DNA from: Antarcticirhabdus aurantiaca
GTDB lineage: Bacteria > Pseudomonadota > Alphaproteobacteria > Rhizobiales > Rhizobiaceae
Assembly (NCBI RefSeq): GCF_009765365.1
Contig: NZ_VTOM01000002.1
Coordinates: forward strand, 62,001 to 126,000
Direction of reading: 5' to 3'
DNA length: 64,000 bases
Positions within the stretch are counted from its first letter, which is position 1; each line of letters begins with the position of its first letter. Under the pieces are notes generated by a model, which worked only from the letters and a program-made list of their open reading frames with translations, had not been told where the DNA came from and did no database searches. This document shows positions 34,513-44,153 of this stretch, piece after piece. The position numbers and the translations under genes were made by a program.

Positions 34513-35157
34513 ATGCTTTCCTATTCGCTGTCGAGGAGCCATGCGGGAATGACGCTGATCGGCGACTACACGTCGCTGCGATGGGTTCACGACACCGTCC
34601 ACGCAGTGAACGAGCGCTCGGTCGTCGTCACGGACAAGGAAGGTCCCTTCCTGGGCCTCGCCTACGACGTGCGAAAGGCTTTCGAGCGTCAAAGGGAGAT
34701 CCTGCCGCCGCCCGCCCACATGAAGGAGGTAGGCGTCCGTTACGGGGTCAGGCTACTCTGGCCGACGATCCTGCTGCAGCAAAGGACCATGCGGGTCTCG
34801 CTCGCCTACTTCGATCATTCGCGCCGCGATCAGGCCGTGTGCTACGCCCTGGAGGCCGTGATCGAGGAGGCCCTGGCGGAGGACTTCGGTCCCCATGCCC
34901 TGGACGTGATCGCGCAGTGGCAGCGCATCGACCCGTCCAGCCCCTGCGTCCTCGATCGCCTGCACGGCAGGGGCGCGCTGTTCTGCTCCTGGAGCAAGGC
35001 CGACCGGAAGAGCCGCCTGGCCGAGCTGCTCGCCAGCTTCGACCCCATGTACGAGACCTTGCACGCCATGCGCGTCGAGCTCGGCAGCCGAAGCCTCGTC
35101 GCCCCTGCCGACCTCGAGCGATGGAAGGACGCCGAGTGGCCGGATCCGCGCTGGTAG
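34513..35157 (+). CDS. DUF6904-like protein of unknown function
   Basis: This is a 214-residue soluble protein. ATG 34513 has AAGGAG seven bases upstream. It opens S-R-S-H-A-G-M-T-L-I-G-D-Y-T-S-L, continues with V-R-Y-G-V-R-L-L-W-P-T-I-L-L-Q and ends in a charged helical part. The opening and the L-W-P-T segment resemble DUF6904 proteins as I remember them; the match is uncertain. It has no signal peptide or membrane helix. It closes the plus-strand island genes. Confidence 0.6.
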   Translation: MLSYSLSRSHAGMTLIGDYTSLRWVHDTVHAVNERSVVVTDKEGPFLGLAYDVRKAFERQREILPPPAHMKEVGVRYGVRLLWPTILLQQRTMRVSLAYFDHSRRDQAVCYALEAVIEEALAEDFGPHALDVIAQWQRIDPSSPCVLDRLHGRGALFCSWSKADRKSRLAELLASFDPMYETLHAMRVELGSRSLVAPADLERWKDAEWPDPRW

Positions 35158-35431
35158 GACGACCGGCCCCGGGCTGTCCTCGCCAATGGGAGCGGTGCCC
35201 GGTGGCGGGGACATGCCGCCTCGGGCATCCCGTCGTCGCTACGCGATCGGCAGGCGGCGGACGTCACCGCGTCGAGCGATGGCGCGGCGCCCACGGGAGC
35301 ACGGCGCGGCTCGCGGGAACTCGCGATCGCGGGACATGCGATCCGGCGACGTTGCATGCACATCGGCTGGTCGAGGCATGCGGCTGCGGAGATCCACGGC
35401 GCAATCCCGGCCGTGTCGGGCGAGCCGAGTG

Positions 35432-35578
35432 TCAGGGCTCTTCCGCCGACGCTTCCGGCCTGGCCGCGAACGTCGCCCTGTGCCGTTCGGCGACCGCTTC
35501 CTTGAAGGCGACGACGGCAACGATGGCGATCGAGACCGGAAAGACCGCGAAGATGATGAGGGGCAAGTTGATCGTCAT
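35432..35578 (-). CDS. Small single-helix membrane protein
   Basis: This 48-residue frame has one strong transmembrane helix (L-P-L-I-I-F-A-V-F-P-V-S-I-A-I-V-A-V-V) followed by a charged tail (E-A-V-A-E-R-H-R). An AAGGA site lies about eight bases before ATG 35578. A short hydrophobic peptide with a plausible ribosome site and a sharp start is unlikely to arise by chance. The function is unknown; such peptides often tune membrane complexes. Confidence 0.5.
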   Translation of the reverse strand: MTINLPLIIFAVFPVSIAIVAVVAFKEAVAERHRATFAARPEASAEEP

Positions 35579-36004
35579 CGTCCGTCCTTGGAAAGGGTCG
35601 TCCGCCTCGAGCGCCTCGGCTTGGATGCGCGGATGAGGGAAGCGTTCCGTTCCGCTGCCTAGGCGCCGAAGCTGGCGCCGATCTGGCCGCCGCCGCCCAT
35701 CGGTTCGGCAGTTTTCGTCGGCTTCGCCGCGAGCCCTGGATCGTGGCGAAGGCCCGTCGCGGCGCGGCAGCGAACGATCCAGCTCCGCCGGCGGCAGCTC
35801 CCAGGCGGAAATCCGTGTCCGGCCCGTCGTCCGATCTCGTCCAGCCGCGCGACGCCCAGTACGACCTTCCATGGAATCGGCTCACCTTTCCATGCCGGGC
35901 GAGCCGAGCGGCCGCCGTCGCGGAGCAGGCCGGTCCGGGAACGGAAGCGATCGGCCAAGGTCCTCGCCGATCCGGCAGCCGTCGTGGGCGTCGCTGCGGA
36001 CGTA
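35579..36004. other. Intergenic region without a supported gene
   Basis: In 426 bases between the small membrane protein and the glycosidase gene, only overlapping G/C-rich frames are seen, with no ribosome sites or motifs. Confidence 0.5.
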
Positions 36005-38377
36005 TCAGCGCGCGCTCTCCGAAGGCGCATCATGCGCGTCGCCGTTCACACGATCGAGAAGTGCCTGGAACTCGTCGACGGACAGGTCGTCGCCGATGTA
36101 CCAGGATAGTGCCTGGTGCACGCCGAGGAACCATGTCCGAGTCAGTTCGAGCACGCGCACCGCTTCGTCTTCGCTGATCGCAAGGCGTGTCGAGAGGAGC
36201 TTCGACACCGCCGCGACCGCCTGTGGGTTCTCCAGCAGGTACTTCGGCTGCGTGTCCGTGGTGAGCCGACGCCTGGGCCGCGAGTCGACGATGCAACGCA
36301 GCGTCCGCGTCAGGCGGATATCCCGAGAGGAAGCGCCGACCTCGACGCGGAATCCCTCCGCATCGAGGCACCATCCGCCGCTTGCCGCATCGAAATGAAG
36401 GAAGTCTCGCGGCTCGAGCCGTAGCTCGACGCGGCAGGTTTGACCAGGCTCGAGCGCGACCTTGGCGAACCCCTTCAATTCGCGTGGCGGACGGCGAAGT
36501 CCCGGCCGATGCGGAGCCAGGTAGAGCTGGACGATCTCCCGTCCTTCCCTCGTGCCCGCGTTGCGAACCGTCAGCGAGACGTTCACGCTCCGGCCGGCAC
36601 CGACCTCCTCGGCATCCAGGACGAGGTCCTCATACTCGAAGCGCGTGAAGCTGAGGCCGTGGCCGAATGGGAACAAAGGCTCGATCTCACGAAGGTCGTA
36701 GGATCGATACCCGACGAAGATGCCTTCGCTGTAGGCATGCCGGCCGTTTTCGCCAGGATAGCTATGGATGCCCGGCACGTCGCCCAGCTTGCGGGGGAAC
36801 GTGACCGACAGCTTCCCGGAGGGGTTCGCCTCCCCGAAAAGGATCGCGGCGATCGCCTGGCCGCCTCCCTGGCCGGGAAAGAAGCTCGCCAGCACCGCAT
36901 GCACGCCATCGATCCACGGCATCTCCACCGCGTCCGGCATGGTCAGGACGACGACGACCCTCCGCCCGCTCTCGACCAGCCGCGTGATGAGCGGATCCTG
37001 GCCCGACGCCAGCCGCAGGTCGCGGCGGTCGGACGCCTCGCCGTCGCCGTCCGAGGGCGTGCCGGCGAACACGATCACGCTGTCGGCTTCAAGCGCCGCC
37101 GCGACCGTCGCCTCGATACCCGCCCGGTCGTCGGCATCGAGCGGCCCTTCCAGGTGACGCACACGCACGTTCTGTCCCGCGTGCCGAACGATCTCCTCCA
37201 ACGGGCCGTCGACCCGGGTCGGATTGGTCGTGGCCGATCCCGAGCCCTGGATGGATGGCTCCAATGCCTCGCGCCCGACGACGAGGATCTCGGACGGGCT
37301 GGCGGTATCGAGCGGAAGGGCGGCTTCGTGGTTCTTCAGCAGGACGATGGATTCGAGCGCCGCCCGGCGAGCGAGGAGATGATGGCGTTCGAAGTCGCAG
37401 GTCGAGCCCGGGCGCTCGCCGGCCTTGGCCTTCTCGATCAAGCGGAGCACACGCACGACCGAGCGGTCGACGACATGGCGGGGCAGTGTCCCGTCGGCGA
37501 TGGCCGCGAGGGCGTCTTCGCGCCTCCGCCGGCTTTCCGGCATGTCGAGGTCGTTTCCGGCCAGCAACGAGGCCGGGCGGTCCTTGATGCCGTGCCAGTC
37601 GGACAGGACGACTCCGTCGTAGCCCCACTCGTCGCGCAGGATCGCGGTGAGAAGGCCAGGACTTGCCGAAGCCTGCTCGCCGTTGATCCGATTGTACGAG
37701 CTCATCACGGTCCAAGGCCGACTCTTGCGTATGGCCCGCTCGAAGCCCGCGAGATAGATCTCGCGCAAGGCGCGCGGCTCGACGTCCGAGCTCATCGTCG
37801 TGCGCTCGATCTCGGAGTTGTTGCAGGCGAAATGCTTGAGCGCGGCGCCGACGCCGTTCTCCTGCAATCCGTCGATGAACCCGGCCGCCAGGTCGCCCGT
37901 GAGAACGGGATCCTCCGAGTAGTACTCGTAGCTTCGTCCCGCAAGCGGCGTGCGGCGGATGTTGATGCCGGGGCCGAGAAGGAGATGGATGCCGAAATGC
38001 TGACACTCCGCGGCCAGCGCGGCGCCCAGGTCCCGCGCGAGGTCCACGTCCCACGAACAACCGAGCAGGTTGCCGTTCGGAAAGCAGGTGGCGGGCCGGG
38101 TCAGTCCCACGGTGGCGTTTCCCCGTCCCTGGGCCGTCTGGTTGACGATCGCGAGGAAGTCTCGAAGGCTTCCCCGTTCGTCCCCTCCGTTCTCCATCTG
38201 GGTGATCGAGTAGCGCACGCCGTGAGCGCCGTCGGTCATCACGATCTCGGGTATGTTGAGATCGTAGTTCGCCTTCGTGCGCCAGAGGCCGTCGCCGTTG
38301 AGCAGCTCGATCTTGTCCTGGTCGGACAGGGAAGCCAGAACAGCGGACAGGACCTTGTCACTCGAGCCGAAGGTCAT
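36005..38377 (-). CDS. Glycoside hydrolase family 3 beta-glycosidase
   Basis: This 790-residue enzyme is a GH3 hydrolase. The N-terminal TIM barrel includes K181-H-F and the nucleophile D260 in V-V-L-S-D-W-H-G. The second domain (about 340-560) and a fibronectin III-like domain (F-P-F-G-H-G-L-S-F onward to about 690) follow. No signal peptide is visible, so it acts in the cytoplasm on imported glycosides. A helical tail of about 90 residues after the fibronectin part is unusual. It is divergent from the AraC regulator and next to a carbohydrate importer, so oligosaccharides or aryl glycosides are the likely substrate. Confidence 0.93.
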   Translation of the reverse strand: MTFGSSDKVLSAVLASLSDQDKIELLNGDGLWRTKANYDLNIPEIVMTDGAHGVRYSITQMENGGDERGSLRDFLAIVNQTAQGRGNATVGLTRPATCFPNGNLLGCSWDVDLARDLGAALAAECQHFGIHLLLGPGINIRRTPLAGRSYEYYSEDPVLTGDLAAGFIDGLQENGVGAALKHFACNNSEIERTTMSSDVEPRALREIYLAGFERAIRKSRPWTVMSSYNRINGEQASASPGLLTAILRDEWGYDGVVLSDWHGIKDRPASLLAGNDLDMPESRRRREDALAAIADGTLPRHVVDRSVVRVLRLIEKAKAGERPGSTCDFERHHLLARRAALESIVLLKNHEAALPLDTASPSEILVVGREALEPSIQGSGSATTNPTRVDGPLEEIVRHAGQNVRVRHLEGPLDADDRAGIEATVAAALEADSVIVFAGTPSDGDGEASDRRDLRLASGQDPLITRLVESGRRVVVVLTMPDAVEMPWIDGVHAVLASFFPGQGGGQAIAAILFGEANPSGKLSVTFPRKLGDVPGIHSYPGENGRHAYSEGIFVGYRSYDLREIEPLFPFGHGLSFTRFEYEDLVLDAEEVGAGRSVNVSLTVRNAGTREGREIVQLYLAPHRPGLRRPPRELKGFAKVALEPGQTCRVELRLEPRDFLHFDAASGGWCLDAEGFRVEVGASSRDIRLTRTLRCIVDSRPRRRLTTDTQPKYLLENPQAVAAVSKLLSTRLAISEDEAVRVLELTRTWFLGVHQALSWYIGDDLSVDEFQALLDRVNGDAHDAPSESAR

Positions 38378-38464
38378 TTGCGATCACCCCTGTTTTCGTT
38401 GGCGGCGACAGCCAGCGCGGGGGAGACTTCCACGACCGGGTGGCAACAGCAGATTTTATGCTAG

Positions 38465-39637
38465 GTGAGTGATCCGGATCGGGAAACACCGGCGATTGGC
38501 CGTTCGAAGTATCATATGTTGACATCTCGCGAGAACGCGCCGGTGCGGCGCACTGTGTCGGACCATGGCGATCGCGGCCTCGCGTCCGATGTGGCGGGCT
38601 ACGAGCACGTCGAACTGCGCGCCGGCGCCGCCTACCGCACGTTCATGCACGGCAGCGTGACGATCCCGCTGCATTGGCATCCCGAGATCGAGATCGTGAC
38701 CGTCCTGGCCGGCGAGGTGGGCTTCTCCGTAGCCGGGCAGTCCTGCCTGATGAGGGCGGGTGACATGATGATCGTCAACGCGAACGTCGTCCACAACTCG
38801 GTCGCATGGAGCCCGGACGCCCTCGTCTGCGGAATGCACATCCACGGCGAGCATTACGAGGCGGCGGGCCTGCCGGGCTTCGCGAGCCGCCACTTCCTGT
38901 GCCGAAGCTTCCTTCACGGAAAGTACTTCCGCACGACCGTCGATCCAATCCGCGCGATCGTAGCCCGCCTCGTGATCCACGCCGAGGAGGCCGCCGGGGA
39001 GGCATTCCTCCACCGCTGGCTGGCGGAAGCCCTCTGCTACTTCATCTACCAGAAGGTTCCCTGGGATCGGAAGCGCCTCAGCCTCGACAGACGCAACAGC
39101 AGCGGTCGCGACCGCATCCTCCACGTCATGCGAAGGATCCGGGACGAGTTCGCACACGACGTCAGCCTCCAGCGCCTGGCCGAGGAGAGCGGGGTCACCG
39201 TCAGCCACCTGTCGCGCAACTTCAAGGCCTATGTCGGGCTCGGCTTCCAGGAATACGTGATCAACCTGCGTCTCGACCGGGCGCTCAGGCAGGTTCGCGG
39301 CACGAGCGCGCCGATCTCCGAGATCGCCGGCTGCAACGGCTTCACCAACTCGACCCTGTTCTTCGCCAAGTTCCGCGAACGCTTCGGCTGCACACCGGCC
39401 GAATTCCGGAACGGCAAGGTGCGCGGAGTCGGCCCCGAACATGCCGCCCCCGTCCGGGACGCCGACGCCGCCAGGCTGCTCCTGGAGACGGCGGCCCGGC
39501 TCGATGACCTCGGCGCGCTCGGGGCCGTCGCCGCTCCACGCGGGCCCTTCCGGCTTTCGGCGCCCCACAATCTCGCGGCGGTTGGCGGCGCCGCCCAGCA
39601 GACCAGGGGTCGCGCGACGGAAAACTGCAATTCATGA
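38465..39637 (+). CDS. AraC-family regulator with cupin sensor domain
   Basis: This regulator has an N-terminal cupin-like sensor (H-W-H-P-E-I-E-I-V, then A-G-D-M-M-I-V-N-A-N-V-V-H) and a C-terminal AraC DNA-binding domain with two helix-turn-helix units (L-A-E-E-S-G-V-T-V-S-H-L-S-R-N-F-K and I-A-G-C-N-G-F-T-N-S-T-L-F-F). The start may be GTG 38465 (390 residues) or ATG 38516 (373 residues); neither ribosome site is decisive. A 60-residue proline- and alanine-rich tail follows the domain. It lies between the divergent glycosidase and the importer operon and should activate both in response to the imported sugar. Confidence 0.9.
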   Translation: MSDPDRETPAIGRSKYHMLTSRENAPVRRTVSDHGDRGLASDVAGYEHVELRAGAAYRTFMHGSVTIPLHWHPEIEIVTVLAGEVGFSVAGQSCLMRAGDMMIVNANVVHNSVAWSPDALVCGMHIHGEHYEAAGLPGFASRHFLCRSFLHGKYFRTTVDPIRAIVARLVIHAEEAAGEAFLHRWLAEALCYFIYQKVPWDRKRLSLDRRNSSGRDRILHVMRRIRDEFAHDVSLQRLAEESGVTVSHLSRNFKAYVGLGFQEYVINLRLDRALRQVRGTSAPISEIAGCNGFTNSTLFFAKFRERFGCTPAEFRNGKVRGVGPEHAAPVRDADAARLLLETAARLDDLGALGAVAAPRGPFRLSAPHNLAAVGGAAQQTRGRATENCNS

Positions 39638-39703
39638 TACTCGACTGCCGCAAACGCCGGCATTTCGGCGCGGTGCCGGTCGCTGGTATGTCAAAAGCTG
39701 TTG

Positions 39704-39724
39704 TTGGCTAGCTTGACAAGCCAA
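39704..39724. promoter_or_regulatory. Inverted repeat and -35 element before the carbohydrate ABC operon
   Basis: TTGGCT and AGCCAA are perfect six-base arms around a nine-base centre that contains TTGACA, a consensus -35 element. It lies 53-73 bases before ATG 39777, a good place for the operon promoter and an AraC or other regulator site. Confidence 0.4.
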
Positions 39725-39776
39725 CTGGCGGATCGCAGCGTCCGGTCCGTCGGAGCTTCGGATGCGGGAGGATGAC

Positions 39777-41006
39777 ATGACTCGAGCGAGCGTCTTCGGC
39801 GGCTTTCTGGCTGCCGGATTGGGTGCGTTGGCGGGGCCGGCAAGTGCGCAGAGCGTCGATGTGGTCCACTATTGGACGAGCAAGAGCGAGTCGCGCACGA
39901 TCAACATCCTGGCCGATGCCTACAAGGCCAAAGGCGGCAGGTGGATCGACTCGGCCGTCGCCAACTTCGACGAGGCGGTGGCGGTCGCGAACAGCCGCAT
40001 CGCCGGTGGCACGCCACCATCCGCCATCCTGATGAACCCAGGCTCAACGCTCGACGAGATGACGGAAGCGGGATACATGCGCGACCTCGGCGACATCGCC
40101 GAGCGGGAGGGCTGGTCCAAGGTCGTTCCGCCCTTCGTTCTCGAGAAGATGACGAGCAACGATCAGATCGTGGCGGTGCCGCTTGGCCTGCACGGCGCGA
40201 ACTGGCTGTGGTATTCCAAGAAGATATTCGAAGAGGCGAAGGTCGCGCCGCCGAGGACGTGGCCGGAATTCCTCGAGGTGGCTGACAAGATCAAGGCGGC
40301 CGGCTACGTCCCGCTCGCCGTCGGCGGCGAGAATTGGCAGATCAACTACATCATGAGCTCCATCCTGTCCGGTCTCGGAGGGCCCGACTTCTACCAGAAG
40401 CTCTATGTCGAGCATGATCCGGCTGCGGCGGCGTCGCCGGTCGTCGCGGAGGGTTTCGAGACGCTGCGCAAGCTCCAGGCCTACGTGGACGAGGGGAGTG
40501 TCGGACGCTCCTGGAACGAGACGACGGGGCTCCTCGTCACCGACCGAGCCGCCATGCAGTTCATCGGCGACTACGTGAAGGGCGAATTCTCTGCCGCCGG
40601 CAAGGTGGCTGGCACGGACTACGGCTGCGTGCTCGCTCCCGGCACCGAGGGGATGTACCAAGTCTATACCGACCTCATGACCATCACCGCGGTCGACGAT
40701 CCGGACGTGGTCAAGGGGCAGGACCTGCTCGTGGCCGCCGTTCTCGATCCGACGGTCGAGGTGGACATGTCGCGAAGCAAGGGCTCGACGCCGGGGCGCT
40801 CGGACGTCGTCTCCGAAGGACTGGACCCCTGCGCCCGGTTGGGATCCGAGTCCCTCGCCGGCGCACGGAAGGTGTTCTCCGGACCTTACGAGACGCTGTC
40901 GTCCGACCAGATGGGTCAGGTCACCGATCTCGTCGGTCAGTTCTGGACCGATCGATCGATGACGGCCGAGGACGCGGCGACGCGCTTCGCGGCCATCTTT
41001 CCCTGA
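39777..41006 (+). CDS. Carbohydrate ABC transporter substrate-binding protein (family 1)
   Basis: This is a 409-residue periplasmic protein. The signal peptide ends G-P-A-S-A-Q near residue 25, and mature V-D-V-V-H-Y-W-T-S follows the typical opening of sugar-binding proteins. ATG 39777 has GGGAGG upstream. It feeds the two permeases and the ATPase encoded behind it. A 15-base perfect hairpin follows 83 bases after the stop codon. The neighbouring glycosidase suggests a beta-linked oligosaccharide. Confidence 0.93.
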   Translation: MTRASVFGGFLAAGLGALAGPASAQSVDVVHYWTSKSESRTINILADAYKAKGGRWIDSAVANFDEAVAVANSRIAGGTPPSAILMNPGSTLDEMTEAGYMRDLGDIAEREGWSKVVPPFVLEKMTSNDQIVAVPLGLHGANWLWYSKKIFEEAKVAPPRTWPEFLEVADKIKAAGYVPLAVGGENWQINYIMSSILSGLGGPDFYQKLYVEHDPAAAASPVVAEGFETLRKLQAYVDEGSVGRSWNETTGLLVTDRAAMQFIGDYVKGEFSAAGKVAGTDYGCVLAPGTEGMYQVYTDLMTITAVDDPDVVKGQDLLVAAVLDPTVEVDMSRSKGSTPGRSDVVSEGLDPCARLGSESLAGARKVFSGPYETLSSDQMGQVTDLVGQFWTDRSMTAEDAATRFAAIFP

Positions 41007-41089
41007 GGTTCCGACGCTCGCCCGGGCCGCGTCGATCGCATGAGCGCGTCACGCGGCGAAGACGGAAGGACGTCGCCGGCGCGGCCCCT

Positions 41090-41132
41090 CGACGGCGAGG
41101 CGCCCTCCCGGTCGGAAGGCGCCTCGCCGTCG
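41090..41132 (+). other. Strong stem-loop between binding-protein and permease genes
   Basis: CGACGGCGAGGCGCC (41090-41104) and GGCGCCTCGCCGTCG (41118-41132) form a perfect 15-base stem with a 13-base loop. No T-tract follows. It sits in the 287-base gap and may stabilise the binding-protein mRNA and reduce read-through into the permease genes. Confidence 0.7.
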
Positions 41133-41293
41133 GAATGGGATCGCGCCATCACGAGGCCGGGCACCGCTGGCCTCGTGGAAGGCGATGCCGACGGATCGGG
41201 CGGGACCTCGCGTGCACCGATGCACGTCCGGCCCGAGGACCGGAAGGACATGAAGTCAACGGGGGAGGACGCCGTCATGACCGTGCTGATGCG

Positions 41294-42196
41294 ATGACCA
41301 GGTCGAAAGCGCCCGCCCGCGGCCTGTCCGACATGCCGGAATCCGGCTTCAGGCCCGACCTCGTCGCCATCGGGTTCTTCCTTGTCGTCGCGCTCGTCTT
41401 CTACGGGTCCCTGCTGTGGACGGGCTATCTCTCCCTGACGAACTCGCGCCTCATCCCGTCCTACGAGATCGTCGGCTTCGACCAGTTCGCCCGGCTCGTC
41501 GCGACGCCGCGCTGGCGGACGGCCTGCGTCAACCTCGTCATACTCGGCGCCTTCGGCATCGCCGGCTCGCTCGCGCTTGGCACCCTGCTCGCCATCCTTC
41601 TCGACCGGGACGTGCGCGCCGAAGGCTTACTGCGTTCGATCTTCCTTCATCCGCTCGCCCTCTCGCTCGTGATCACGGGATTGGCGTGGCGCTGGCTGCT
41701 CGACCCCGTCACCGGCATACAGAGCGTCCTGCGCGGCCTGGGCTGGTCGTCGTTCCACCTCGACTGGCTGGCGGACCCGGACACGGCCATCTACGCCCTG
41801 GTGGTCGCCTCGATCTGGCGATCCTCGGGCCTGGTGATGATCATCATGCTTGCGGGCCTCCGAGGGGTCGATACGGACATCTGGAAGGCGATCCGTCTGG
41901 AGGGCATCCCATTGTGGCGCGCCTACGCCCAGATCGTCCTGCCGAGCCTCAAGCTGACGATCGCGTCCTGCATCATCCTGCTGATGGCCGACGTGGTGCG
42001 CAGCTACGATCTCGTGATCGCGCTGACCAAGGGAGGACCCGGCTTCTCGACCGACCTGCCCGCGAAGTTCGCCGTGGACCATTTCTTCGGACGTGCGAAC
42101 ATCGGCCTCGCTTCGGCCGCCTCCGTCGTGATCCTGGGTTTCGTGGCGTCACTTCTCGTTCCCTACCTCCTGATCCAGCGCAAGGGACGAGCATGA
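41294..42196 (+). CDS. Carbohydrate ABC transporter permease (MalF/UgpA type)
   Basis: This is a 300-residue inner-membrane permease with six hydrophobic helices. The cytoplasmic coupling loop I-R-L-E-G-I-P-L-W-R-A-Y-A-Q-I-V-L-P (about 200-217) is the EAA-type motif that contacts the ATPase. The start is ATG 41294; the frame runs further upstream but without hydrophobic character. The last bases overlap the second permease start (ATGA). Confidence 0.92.
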   Translation: MTRSKAPARGLSDMPESGFRPDLVAIGFFLVVALVFYGSLLWTGYLSLTNSRLIPSYEIVGFDQFARLVATPRWRTACVNLVILGAFGIAGSLALGTLLAILLDRDVRAEGLLRSIFLHPLALSLVITGLAWRWLLDPVTGIQSVLRGLGWSSFHLDWLADPDTAIYALVVASIWRSSGLVMIIMLAGLRGVDTDIWKAIRLEGIPLWRAYAQIVLPSLKLTIASCIILLMADVVRSYDLVIALTKGGPGFSTDLPAKFAVDHFFGRANIGLASAASVVILGFVASLLVPYLLIQRKGRA

Positions 42197-43068
42197 CCCG
42201 AACCTCGGACCGAGAGCGCCGACGCGATCCGGCGCGCATCGCGCTCTATGTCTTCCTTCTCGCGTCCGCCGCGTTCTTTCTCCTTCCAGTGGTGGTGGTG
42301 GTCCTCAACTCGCTGAAGACGATGGACGAGATCCGGCAGGGCAGCCTGCTGGCGCTGCCCGCCAGTCCCACCTTCGACTTCTGGCGCATCGCCTGGAGCA
42401 GCGCCTGTTCGGGAATCGAATGCCGCGGCATCAGCCCGGGCCTCTTCAACTCGATCAAGATCGCCGTTCCCGCCGTCTTCCTCTCTGTGCTTGTCGGCGC
42501 CCTCAATGGCTATGCGCTCTCGCAATGGAAGAGGCCCGCAGCCGACCGCATCATGCTGGCCATCACCTTCGGCCTCTTCGTTCCTTACCAATGCATGATG
42601 TACCCGACGATCGTCCTCGCGAGGACGGGCGGCCTGTTCGGGACCTACCCCGGAATCGTCCTCATCCACGTCGTCTACGGAATTCCTTACACGACGCTTC
42701 TGTTTCGTAACTTCTACGCCGGGCTTCCGGACGAGCTGACGAAGGCCGCCCGCATCGAGGGAGCGAGCTTTCTCCAGACCTTCGGCCACGTCATGCTGCC
42801 GCTCTCCGTGAACATGCTCGTCGTGGTCGGCGTGCTGCAGTTCACGGGAATCTGGAACGACTACTTCCTTGGATTCATCTTTGCGGGCAACGAGAACGCT
42901 CCGATGACCGTCCAATTGAACAACTTGGTGAACAACACGCGCGGCGAGGTCGCCATCAACGTCAACATGGCTGCGACCATCCTGACCGCATTGCCGACGC
43001 TCTTGGTCTACTTGCTATCGGGACGTTACTTCGTCCGGGGAATCGCAGCCGGCGCAGTGAAGGGTTGA
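42193..43068 (+). CDS. Carbohydrate ABC transporter permease (MalG/UgpE type)
   Basis: This is a 291-residue permease with about six helices. The coupling loop A-A-R-I-E-G-A-S-F-L-Q-T-F-G-H-V-M-L-P lies near residue 190. ATG 42193 overlaps the stop of the first permease by four bases. The loop before residue 85 carries two cysteines (C-S-G-I-E-C), which is unusual for the family and may form a periplasmic disulfide. Confidence 0.92.
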   Translation: MTRTSDRERRRDPARIALYVFLLASAAFFLLPVVVVVLNSLKTMDEIRQGSLLALPASPTFDFWRIAWSSACSGIECRGISPGLFNSIKIAVPAVFLSVLVGALNGYALSQWKRPAADRIMLAITFGLFVPYQCMMYPTIVLARTGGLFGTYPGIVLIHVVYGIPYTTLLFRNFYAGLPDELTKAARIEGASFLQTFGHVMLPLSVNMLVVVGVLQFTGIWNDYFLGFIFAGNENAPMTVQLNNLVNNTRGEVAINVNMAATILTALPTLLVYLLSGRYFVRGIAAGAVKG

Positions 43069-43070
43069 AG

Positions 43071-44153
43071 ATGATCGGTGTGGGTATCCGCGGTGTCACC
43101 AAGTCCTACGGCGCGCTCCCGATCTTGCGCGGCATCGACCTGACGATCGACCCGGGCGAGTTCGTCGTGCTCCTCGGGCCATCCGGGTGCGGCAAGTCCA
43201 CCCTCCTGAACATCGTCGCGGGATTGGAGCCTCTCGACGACGGCGCGATCGAGATCGCGGGCGAGGACATGACCCATGCCGATCCGAGCAAGCGCCACTT
43301 GGCCATGGTGTTCCAGTCCTATGCCTTGTTCCCGACCATGAGCGTGCGGCAGAACCTCGGCTTCGGCATGAGGATCAACCGAGTGCCGAAGGCGGAGATC
43401 GTGCGCCGGGTCCAATCCGTCGCGGCACTTCTTCAGATCGAACCCCTTCTCGACAGGAAGCCTGCGCAACTGTCGGGCGGCCAGCGCCAGCGGGTGGCGA
43501 TCGGACGAGCACTCGTCCGCTCCACGCGGCTCTGCCTTTTCGACGAGCCGCTGTCGAACCTCGACGCCCAGCTGCGCGCCGACATGCGGGTCGAGCTGCG
43601 CCGGCTCCATGCCGATCTCGGCTCCACCATGATCTACGTCACGCACGATCAGGTCGAGGCGATGACCCTGGCAAGTCGCGTGGCCGTCATAAACCGTGGC
43701 AAGGTGGAGCAAGTCGACACCCCGCAGAAAGTCTACGACCGGCCTGCGACGCTGTTCGTCGCGAGGTTCGTCGGGTCGCCGGCGATCAACCTCCTCGAGG
43801 GCGTCCTGATGGCCGACCGCCGGTTCCGCAGCGCGACCGGCGCCACGGTCGATCTTTCCGGCTACGCCTTCGCTTCCACGCCTCGGCCGGGAACGGAGGT
43901 GGTTCTCGGCGTACGTCCGGACGACGTGCGGGTGGCGGAGGCGCCCGCGCGCCGCGGCGACGCCCTCTCCGCCGTCCCGGCATTCACGGAGTCCCTGGGG
44001 CCGCGTTCGCTCCTTTGGCTCGAACTCGATGGTCAACGTTGGTCGATGTATGTCGACGCGAAAGGAGGTGCCATTCCCACCGGCCCCTTCGAACCCGGGT
44101 TCGATGCCGCCGACGCCTCGTTGTTCGACAAGACGACCGGCGTGCGCCTGTAA
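43071..44153 (+). CDS. Carbohydrate ABC transporter ATP-binding protein (MalK/UgpC type)
   Basis: This is a 360-residue ATPase with Walker A G-P-S-G-C-G-K-S (near 36-43), signature L-S-G-G-Q-R-Q-R and Walker B L-C-L-F-D-E-P. The C-terminal 120 residues form the regulatory TOBE domain. The start is ATG 43071, with GAAGGG eight bases before; a TTG at 43065 overlapping the previous stop is the alternative. It completes a full importer set. Confidence 0.93.
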   Translation: MIGVGIRGVTKSYGALPILRGIDLTIDPGEFVVLLGPSGCGKSTLLNIVAGLEPLDDGAIEIAGEDMTHADPSKRHLAMVFQSYALFPTMSVRQNLGFGMRINRVPKAEIVRRVQSVAALLQIEPLLDRKPAQLSGGQRQRVAIGRALVRSTRLCLFDEPLSNLDAQLRADMRVELRRLHADLGSTMIYVTHDQVEAMTLASRVAVINRGKVEQVDTPQKVYDRPATLFVARFVGSPAINLLEGVLMADRRFRSATGATVDLSGYAFASTPRPGTEVVLGVRPDDVRVAEAPARRGDALSAVPAFTESLGPRSLLWLELDGQRWSMYVDAKGGAIPTGPFEPGFDAADASLFDKTTGVRL

